DNA of 64,000 nucleotides from Sorex araneus (Eukaryota; Chordata; Mammalia; Eulipotyphla; Soricidae): assembly GCF_027595985.1 (NCBI RefSeq), contig NC_073311.1:51623292-51687291 (forward strand). Reading direction: 5' to 3'. Numbering within the stretch: position 1 is the stretch's first letter; each line of letters starts with the position of its first letter. Made by a program: the position numbers and the translations under genes. The notes beneath the pieces are model-generated. The model was not told the DNA's origin, made no database searches, and saw only the letters and a list, made by a program, of their open reading frames with translations. This document shows, piece after piece, positions 57,601 through 64,000 of the stretch.

Positions 57601-60600
57601 ATATTTTGTGTTAATCTCTTCTTATATTTAAGATAGCCCAATAGTGGGATTTTTGAACTATATGGTAGTTCTATCTTTGCCTTTTTGAGAAAAACACAAA
57701 CTGTTTTCCTAAATATATAATTGTATATTGGTTTTACCAATAAACATTTTCACTGGAGTACAAGACAGTTTTTCTTTTATCCCAGTCCTCATTAACATTT
57801 GTTGTTCCTTGAAATGGACACCAATTTTCAGAGAGTGAGGTGGTAACTTGGTGTGACTGTACTTTGAATTTTGGAGAATCAGTGATTACGAGCATCATTT
57901 ATTATTTAACTTAAATTGCTGAAGATATCCCCATATTTGAAATTTCTCTTTTCATATTAGTTAGGATGCATTCTGAAAAAGGCTCCTGAGTTAGTGTCAT
58001 CAATTCTAAATGGAGTTCAAAGAGCATTACTTCTTTTCCTTGTTATATTTCATCCAGTTACAAAGAGTTGTTATTGATCCGTTTAGACCTTTCCATTTTC
58101 ACATTTTCTCAGAACACGTGCCTGGTTCATGTGAATCCTCTGTAAGTAAAATGTTATGGCTGTTATTATGAGTTACAGTGGAATTTCTAATTTTCCCACA
58201 GAGATTCATACAATTAAAAATAAAATACAGCTATTGGGTTGGATTGCATAAAAAGAGGGGGAGCAGTGTCTGGACGTGGCTAGATGGCACCAGGCCTTCT
58301 CCAGAACTGTAAGTTTTAGTTTCATTAACTTCCCTTTTCTTTCTTCCTCAGGAAACTACTTATGTATCATAGACCAAGAATTGTCAAGATTCTTGGAGAT
58401 TTGGGGAGAATCTTGTGATTCATCTCACTTTTCAAACATACGACCAAATGCTAACCTCAGAGCTTCGAAAAATCATATCCAAACAGTGTTCCTTTCTGTA
58501 TTGTTTAATGATGGTCTTTTCAAACACAGAAAAGTGATTTCCCTTTTGTATATTTCTCTAATATATTTTATGATATGACTTACATTTATAGGAATTATTG
58601 AAAATTTAAAAAATATAAAAAATTATATTTAAACCCAGAACTCCCTAAAATTTACAGTATTACTTTACCATAATGTAAAACTAAAAAAATTAAAAAATTC
58701 ACTTCCAAGTAAGACATTTATTTATCTTGACTATTTAGTAGCCTAATGGTAAGACATTGGCCTGCTAGTGTGGCTCTTAAGATTTTTTAAGCTTTAATTT
58801 GCACGCATACACTTAATTCCTGTTAATTCTCTCATTTGCAAGTGAGCATAAATAAGTTGGGTGTGTTTCAGGAAGAAGATTAAAAAACAAAGAAAAGACA
58901 ATCTGTATATATAAACCTACATAATTAGAAGACCAATATTATATCATTGGATTACTTAATATGTTTTTCACTAGTGCTTCCAATATGTTATGTAATATTG
59001 TAGGCACAGAAACTATAGTAATTAATAAATGTGCAAAGAATCCTGCTCTTACGGGTCATGCTTTCTAAAGCAGGAATGATATTGATCGAACAAAATGAAT
59101 GGCAAAGTGCCCAAACTGCTAATTAAATTTTAAGGTATATTAGAAGAGATAGATAATTGGTTACTAGAGAATATAATGACATTTTATGCTTCTTTACATA
59201 ATCCAAAGTACTGAATTGTGCATGGAGATAAGATGAAATTTTGCTCTTTCAAATGGGTTGGTCAGAACCAACTCCTTGTCACTGATAGTTGTACAATGTC
59301 TTTATGAACCAGCAATGTTGGCTACCATAATGATAGTACGTGCTCAGGGGAAAAGTTTGTAAAGATTGAACTGGTAGTATGTTTAGCATGCTTGAGGAAG
59401 AAGAAAAAACTCTGAGATGCTAGAGCAAATTGAGCAACAGCAAATTCCTTCCATCCTGACTGAAGGAAGCAAAGGTGAGTATACTTAAGATCCCTGGCAT
59501 TATAAAGAACTGACATAGAAGAATGACTCGGACTTCTATTTTCAGATTGTTTCTTGACACTGTTGAGATGAAATGGGGTGGTTTTATGTGGGATAGTGGG
59601 ATCAATTAACATGCAACAACTCTAGGTGAGGTTATCCTACGAGTGAAGGTGGGAGCTTGGTGAAGGTGGGCCAGCTTGGTGCTACTGATACGTGCTAGAT
59701 GACAAATATATTTCAAAGACATATGGGGAGGAAGAGAAACCAGGGAATGTTCCAAGGTGTTCAGCCCAGTCATTGCAGGAATGCTAATGAACAAATTTTG
59801 ACAGGGAAGATGTTGAGATTTGTTAACTAAGTGGTTTTAATAAATTAATTAAATATCTGTTTCTAGCAATATCACCTTAGTATCTGGTGCAGGACTAGGA
59901 TGGTTAAATGATAAATCTTTGGTGGGAATGTGAATTGAACTCTTCTAGGTGCACTGAGACTGCTAAGTAATAATCAGTAAGTCTAAGGCTGGAGTCCTTG
60001 CACACCCACCCACATGTTTAGGATCATTATCATAATCATCTCGTTGATTGTTGATTTTCTCGAGTGGTCTCAGTAACGTCTCCATTCGTCCTAGCCCTGA
60101 GATTTTAGAAGTCTCTCTTTACTCGTCCTTCCCAATGATGCCGCATTGGAGGCTCTTTTAGGGTCAGGGGAATGAGACCCATCATTGTTACTGGTTTTGG
60201 CATATGAATATGCCATGAGGAGCTTGCCAGGCTCTCCTATGCTCTAGTATAAAAATGTTTAAGATACGGATTACAAATTAGGGAGGTGAATATAAGTAAG
60301 AAACAATTAGAGCAGTAATGAAAAAAAAAAACAACCCCTGAAATAACATGAAGGATAATGGAATTTCTTAAATAGAAGTGCTGCTCTCTCTAATGTTATT
60401 AGTTTAAATGATTACTCTCATCTGGGGTGCTGAGGATGGAACCCAAGGTCTGACATATAAGAGACATGTGCTGTACCAGTGAGTCACATGCCTGTCTCTA
60501 TTAGAGCATCTTCTATAATCAAAGTAAGCAACACTAGAGACAATGCCCTGTGTGTCTATGTATTCTATGATATAAAATCAGTAATATTTTAGTATCTTGT

Positions 60601-61041
60601 TCAATTCTGTCCTAAAATGAATTTATTATATTTGACCATCCTAGAAGTTTCAGAAGTGTCTGAAGAACTCTTTAAATGTCCATGCAAAATCCATGTCTAG
60701 ATCTCACTCTGTTTCCGTATCCCTTTCCTTTTTCCATATTTTGAAGCAATATTTGCATTAGTTTTAGGTTATAGTTAGATTTTATTGCTCAAAGCTACTC
60801 ATTTGTCATAGATTTTTATATTCATTGAAATAATTGTATACATATCTGACACCTGGAGTAATCAAATATTTCCCAAGAATTATTATTCAAAAATAAATGT
60901 TTTATTTGATGCAGGAATTTTCAACCATTTACATCTGGATTGGATGAAAAATGTGGACACCTGAAACCAACCAACATAGTGGCGGCTCTTTGCACTAGAG
61001 AATTTTATTACATTTGTGAAAAGAAAAGTTCTTCATATTGA
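50698..61041 (+). CDS. Ly49-like KLR receptor gene, coding status uncertain
   Basis: Coding exons: 50698-50779, 51082-51165 (or to 51176), 52774-52873 (or from 52799), 54478-54629, 58202-58308, 60915-61041. The cytoplasmic tail is 27 residues, with VIYANL fitting the ITIM consensus and a basic run RLRKQRNRHKRK. The membrane span LGIVCFFLLLSNAVLGYLC has no Lys or Arg. The CTLD has WSCCEKSCYY, YWVGL, WTWLDG and YICEKK. These patterns (WxC-CYY, WVGL, WxWxD-PS) resemble Ly49 and its relatives KLRJ, KLRH and KLRI more than NKG2. Such receptors are type II NK-cell proteins that inhibit through ITIMs. The strongest donor of exon 2 and strongest acceptor of exon 3 are out of phase; two weaker choices restore 220 or 208 codons. 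All other junctions are GT-AG with the same phases as KLRC. I cannot assign one gene symbol. Confidence 0.8.
51082..51165 (+). CDS. KLR (Ly49-like) coding exon 2, transmembrane
   Basis: Acceptor TTTTGTACAG; strong donor GTGAGT at 51166. It encodes VSSNICIENLGIVCFFLLLS, then NAVLGYL. A weaker donor GTGCAC at 51177 would add eleven bases and end in phase 0. Confidence 0.75.
51430..51850 (+). mobile_element. (GA)n array and L1 3' tail, sense, in KLR intron 2
   Basis: A short tRNA-like fragment (GATTCAGTGGTAGAGC) near 51449, (GA)n with (CAGA) variants at 51515-51671, then a tail with GTGGAGGGATGGGTGTTGG and CACAGTGATTCAATTAAAAA. Confidence 0.8.
51860..52770. other. KLR intron 2, remaining part
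   Basis: AT-rich sequence with no recognisable element or exon. Confidence 0.5.
52774..52873 (+). CDS. KLR (Ly49-like) coding exon 3, stalk
   Basis: Strong acceptor TTTTTCAG, donor GTATGC. It is open in the frame CFSENKIQGNKYTNGKNMSS, then SGIEDFTTLQHNQ, and leaves in phase 1. This 100-base form needs a phase 0 entry, whereas other KLR stalk exons enter in phase 1. Using the internal AG at 52797-52798 gives a 75-base exon with matching phase. Confidence 0.65.
52968..53285 (+). mobile_element. SOR-type SINE, short form, then (CCTT)n
   Basis: SINE at 52968-53140: GGGGCTGGAGCGATAGCACA, B box GGTTCAATCCC, GGCCCAAAAAGC tail, flanked by AAACATGAATTTC on both sides. The (CCTT)n run at 53167-53285 follows the second flank. 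All lie in KLR intron 3. Confidence 0.95.
53290..54220. other. KLR intron 3, AT-rich part
   Basis: No exon or element seen, apart from a local repeat of CCCAACATTGG / CCCAATGTTTCC near 53838-53882. Confidence 0.45.
54225..54400 (-). mobile_element. Old SINE, antisense
   Basis: CTCAGTGGACCATGCAG, GATCAGACCTGGGTTCC and GCATGCAAGGCATATGGCC. Heavily diverged. Confidence 0.55.
54478..54629 (+). CDS. KLR (Ly49-like) coding exon 4, CTLD first part
   Basis: Acceptor TTCCTAG, donor GTTTGT, phase 1 in and 0 out. It encodes KYCDIYPGKWSCCEKSCYYL, then STEEKTWEQSKKSCQGLEST and LIKITGKEEQ. CYY, TWEQS, SC and the LIKI-x-EE end are standard CTLD features. The Cys of the usual CPxxW is Tyr here, with an extra CysCys three residues on. 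Confidence 0.9.
54850..55108 (+). mobile_element. SOR-type SINE, long form, sense
   Basis: ACTTGAGTGATAGCACAGTG start, B box GGTTCGATTCC, GGCATATTTGATATGCC, and ACGGCAGTGCTACAGTGCT. CAGTACTATGG and CAGTACTGTGG flank it. It lies in KLR intron 4. Confidence 0.93.
55365..56250 (-). mobile_element. Three antisense SINEs in KLR intron 4
   Basis: 55365-55530 is old (GTTTCAAACCAAGG). 55775-55952 is diverged (GGTCTAACCTGGGTCTGC). 56080-56252 is young (GGTCACACCTGGCGGTGC, GAATCGAATCTGG) with GAACATCATGGTTTTC on both sides as target-site duplication. Confidence 0.85.
56435..56665 (+). mobile_element. SOR-type SINE with the extra module, sense, 5' truncated
   Basis: CAGAACCTAGCAAGC start, module at 56488-56587 (GGGTCTCATTCCCC to TCTCAGGGCTAGGAG), then AGATGTTACTGGTGCCCGC and an ACAGTGATACAGTGAC end. 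Confidence 0.8.
56990..58080 (-). mobile_element. Old SINE and old L1 fragment in KLR intron 4
   Basis: 56990-57155 is a diverged sense SINE (GTTTGGAGTGATAGTACAG). From about 57190 the sequence reads like reversed L1 3' DNA (GCTGAATAGTATTAC, CCATTTATCAATGGACAG, GGGTTGCTTCCATAT). The strand given is that of the L1. Confidence 0.6.
58202..58308 (+). CDS. KLR (Ly49-like) coding exon 5, CTLD second part
   Basis: Acceptor TTCCCACAG, strong donor GTAAGT, phase 0 in and 2 out. It encodes RFIQLKIKYSYWVGLHKKRG, then SSVWTWLDGTRPSPE. YWVGL and WTWLDG correspond to the WIGL and W-x-W-x-D signatures of Ly49-type CTLDs. Confidence 0.92.
58310..60015. other. KLR intron 5, first part
   Basis: AT-rich. The frames here have no recognised homology, and no SINE was seen. 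Confidence 0.45.
60020..60245 (-). mobile_element. SOR-type SINE with the extra module, antisense
   Basis: ATCATCTCGTTGATTGTTG start, module at 60086-60184 (TCGTCCTAGCCCTGAG to AATGAGACCC), and GGCATATGAATATGCC; truncated after CTCTCCTATGCTC. Confidence 0.8.
60915..61041 (+). CDS. KLR (Ly49-like) coding exon 6, CTLD third part, stop
   Basis: Acceptor GATGCAG, phase 2 in. It encodes NFQPFTSGLDEKCGHLKPTN, then IVAALCTREFYYICEKKSSS and Y, then TGA. The KCG, ALC and YICEKK cysteines match the closing part of a CTLD. No AATAAA stands close after the stop; one lies at 61902-61907. Confidence 0.92.
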
Positions 61042-61094
61042 AAATAATGGATATACTAAAACTCTATATTTTTATCATTTAAAAGATGGGGATG

Positions 61095-61855
61095 ATGGTG
61101 GTGGAGACTTATCGCAGATAGGGCTTGCACACAACTGACCTGGGTTCAGTCCGTAGCATCCCTATGATCCCTTGAGCCCTGCCAGGAGTGATCCCTGAGC
61201 AGAGAGCCTCAAGTAAGCCCTAAGCACTGCTGGGTGTTGCCTCCCAAAACAAAAAAAAAAGGTTTGGGGTCCCACCTGGCAGTGCTTAGAAACTGAGTCC
61301 TGACTGTATTCAGGGATAAATCTTGGACCTGCTCAAGGGATCTTATATAGTGCTGGGGATTGAACCTGGTCAGTGACAAGCCAAGTGTTTTACACACTGT
61401 ACTATCTGTCTGACCAATTCATTTTTGTTTTTGGGCCACACCTGGTGATGCTCAGGAGTAACTTCTGGCTCTGCACAAAGAAGTCGTTTCTGGTGCTGCC
61501 TCAGAGACCATATGAGATGCTGGGGATCGAACCCAGGTTGGCCATCTGTAAGACAAGTGCCCTACCCATTCTACTATCTTTCTGGCACCTTTCTGGCCAA
61601 TTATCATTATCTTTAATAGCTATTAGGAAAAAACCTTTGAGGATTTCACTGTAACTTGTCAACTAAGCATAATTGGGAGTGGGATGATGTTTGGACCACA
61701 CCTGGCTGTGCTCAAGACTTATTCCTGGCTCTGTACTCAAGGGTCACTCCTGGAAATGCTCAGAAAAACACCTGTGCTACCTGGGACCAAACCAGAGATA
61801 TTTGCAATCAAGACAAATGCCTGAACCACAGTGCTAGCTCTCTGGCCCCAACTAA
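61095..61855. mobile_element. Four diverged SINEs
   Basis: 61095-61260 sense (CTGACCTGGGTTCAGTCC). 61263-61425 antisense (GGGATTGAACCTGG). 61428-61590 antisense (GGGATCGAACCCAGG). 61690-61850 antisense (GGGACCAAACCAGAG). They lie directly downstream of the KLR stop and probably in or after its 3' UTR. Confidence 0.75.
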
Positions 61856-61859
61856 ACAT

Positions 61860-62435
61860 AATTTATAAAGAATGATGATCTCTCAAACATTTCTGAGGAA
61901 GAATAAAACAAGAAATTGTATCCATTCTTAAATTATTAATCCCCAAGAAACTTTGCTTTTTGAAATACAAGAACCCAATAGCATAGACAATGTTAAACAA
62001 ATTCCATTTGATTGATTTATTTGTATTTAGTTTTCCTAATTATTTTATTACATTTATTTGACCAGGTAATTAAATAATAATATTGTTCAAAATATGATAT
62101 ATAATGGTAAACAAATTCTCTTAATCCATTTTGTCTTCTGTTTGCCTACTTATTTTTTCTTAGAGTTAAACTCATAATTGTCTTCTCAAATATTATACCA
62201 GATATAACGTAGAAAAGTACAGTTATATTTTCATATATATAATTTTTGCTTAACTATATTACTAGATAAAAGTGTAGTTCTATATATATTTTAAATGTCT
62301 TTCTGATTGTTGCATATCTGATTGTTGCATATTGTTGCATCAGAGTACTTTTAGTAAATAGTTGCAAGTGATGTACCAACATTTATCTAATGACTTTTGT
62401 TTCTAAAGATATTTAAATATGATTTTATTTTTAAT
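61860..62435. other. AT-rich intergenic DNA
   Basis: No gene or clear repeat, apart from a small local TTGTTGCATATCTGA repeat near 62308-62339. Confidence 0.5.
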
Positions 62436-62439
62436 TTTT

Positions 62440-62605
62440 TTGGCTTTTGGGGTCACACTTGGAAATGCTCAGGGATTACTCCTGAGTCTGCACCCAGGAA
62501 TTACTCCTGGCAGTGCTCAGGACCCGTATGGGAAGCCTGGTATTGAAGCTGGTTGACCACGTGCAAGGCAAATGCCCAACCCACTGTACAATCACTCCAG
62601 CCCTT
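62440..62605 (-). mobile_element. SOR-type SINE, antisense
   Basis: GGGGTCACACTTGGAAATGC, GAAGCTGGTTGACCACG, CAATCACTCCAGCCC. Confidence 0.88.
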
Positions 62606-62609
62606 ATAT

Positions 62610-63640
62610 TTAGATTTTAACTATCATTTTGCTAGAGTAGAATGTATTCTCAATGAATAAAATTTAGTACGTCTTTCATTGCATATATCCATTGTGTAAG
62701 TCTCTAGCAGTACAATTACTGTGTCAAACATGTGTTCATTAAATATTAATACCTATTTGGAAATTGCCCTTCATGGAGGTGGTACCCTAGTCATCTTTAT
62801 GGCAACTCTCAAAAATGCCTGCTTCCTCCCATCCCTCCACCAATCTGTTTCCAACTTGATTTTCACAATTAACTATCCAATAAAAAAGCATATCTTGAGT
62901 CATTTAGATGTGTAATTTCCCATTATTAATGAGATTGAGCATTTTTGTATGTGATATATATTATTTAAAATGTCTATTTATATCTTTTTTGCATGAAAAT
63001 CACAAATATAATTTTGGGCAAATGAAATGACACATCAAATGATTCATCCTATAAAATTCTGTTGACTTATAAAGTTCAAGACCAATAAAAATAATTTCCA
63101 TGGTTAAAACTTAAGACAAAACTAACTGGAATATGGTTAATTCCCAGAAGAAACAATAATGGTGAATAAATAGCTATTTTACTGCAAGGGATTACTGCTG
63201 GGACACATTATTCCATGCTAGTAATATTGCACTTAATTAGCTGAACGCTGGACACTTCATGTTGTATTTGTGTCATAGGTTTAACATAAAAAACACAGTT
63301 TGGTTGTTTTGTAAACAGTAGAAAAAATTTTCGTATGCTAGTTCAAAATCTAAGTATCAGCAGAAGCATATTCCATTTAAGTATATTTGTTTAGATCTTT
63401 CCCTAAGGATCGATTTTATTACATCTACAAAAATCTTATTTGAAGTAAGTGATTTATTTTAAAGTTGCTGCAGGTGAAAAACATCAATCTATGTTTTTTT
63501 GTGGGGACAAAATAGGTAGATTTATTTTTTCAAAATTCAAGAAATTGTATAAATGGTCTTGCAAATTTTTATATGGTTATTGTATTTCTATAAGCTTAAC
63601 AATAAGTTTTTTTAATTAGGAAAACACTTTTATTATGTTT
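62610..63640. other. Intergenic DNA, possible old L1
   Basis: Bases 62610-62960 have the feel of reversed L1 3' sequence (CATCCCTCCACCAATCTG, GAGATTGAGCATTTTTGTATG) but are too diverged to be sure. The rest is AT-rich, with no gene. Confidence 0.35.
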
Positions 63641-64000
63641 TTTTTAATTTTCATAAAGTTGTTCACAATAATGGATTACATTCAATATTTCGACACCAGT
63701 TCCACCACCATCACACTTTCCCACTACCATTATTTTGAATTTTCCACCACCACTCAAACCTGCCAAAGAGGCAGATGCTAGATTGCTACATATTTTATTT
63801 GTATTGCCCACCGCAGTTTTAGAAATCTAAAATTTTAGATAATTAGGGCCTGGAGAAATCTCTGCAGCAAGGTGCTCGTTCCATGATTGTTTTGTGTGTC
63901 TCTGGGTACTGGCCATGAATGGGCTTAAATAGTCGCCTGGAGGCAGCTCATGGGTGTGCATTCAGAGTCCCATGGGGGCGGGAAATGGGAGGGACTGGCC
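63640..64000. mobile_element. Reversed L1 tail and truncated SINE at window end
   Basis: 63650-63770 reads CATAAAGTTGTTCACAAT, then CGACACCAGTTCCACCACC, a reversed L1 tail. From 63846 a sense SINE-like start (GGGCCTGGAGAAATCTCTGC) begins. Confidence 0.5.

Noticed and set aside
58276-58578. 100-codon frame overlapping KLR exon 5
   Set aside because: It is in a different frame from the conserved CTLD exon and runs into intron sequence past a consensus GTAAGT donor.
50698-61041. Assignment of the plus-strand KLR gene to NKG2D (KLRK1) or CD94 (KLRD1)
   Set aside because: It has an ITIM-type tail, no membrane Arg, and Ly49-style WxC...CYY and WxWxD motifs. CD94 has a very short tail without tyrosine motifs, and NKG2D has a charged membrane span.

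Overview
This is mammalian genomic DNA, almost certainly from a shrew (Soricidae, most likely Sorex). The window is AT-rich and intron-dominated. It is packed with one tRNA-derived SINE whose A box reads like TAGCACAGCGGG and whose B box reads like GGTTCGATTCC; I recognise it as the soricid SOR family. 5'-truncated L1 copies fill much of the rest. The genus is inferred from these repeats, not proven.

The window lies in the natural killer gene complex. Two killer-cell lectin-like receptor (KLR) genes can be assembled exon by exon. On the minus strand, 12317 down to 7070, is a complete six-coding-exon KLRC (NKG2A-like) gene with GT-AG junctions throughout, intron phases 1,1,1,0,2, and 243 codons. 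It has two tyrosine motifs of the ITIM type, an Arg inside the transmembrane segment, and a full C-type lectin-like domain (CTLD). On the plus strand, 50698 to 61041, is a second KLR gene. It has one consensus ITIM, an uncharged transmembrane segment and a CTLD of Ly49 (KLRA/KLRJ/KLRH/KLRI) character. Its exon 2 to exon 3 junction is out of phase under the strongest splice sites, so its coding status is uncertain.

Layout: 1-1250, unclassified AT-rich and repeat sequence. 1255-9235, duplicon copy A, carrying KLRC exons 5 and 6. 9235-12360, KLRC exons 4 to 1, with a 285-bp tandem duplication in an intron. 13410-23025, duplicon copy B, carrying a second pair of KLRC exons 5 and 6 (open but diverged), a remnant of a further exon 6, and many post-duplication insertions. 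23095-23594, a 500-N assembly gap exactly where exons 4 to 1 of the second KLRC copy would be expected. 23595-50690, gene-poor DNA made of SINEs, L1 fragments, microsatellites and an inverted zinc-finger pseudogene. 50698-61041, the plus-strand KLR gene. 61042-64000, SINE and L1 fragments.

By family knowledge, NKG2A pairs with CD94 (KLRD1, not in this window) to read MHC class I-type ligands on NK cells, and Ly49-type receptors act as homodimers. The unusual points are the NKG2A-like chain with both inhibitory motifs and a basic transmembrane residue, the incomplete second KLRC locus at the gap, the ambiguous splice in the Ly49-like gene, and a composite non-autonomous retroelement with a clean 18-bp target-site duplication.
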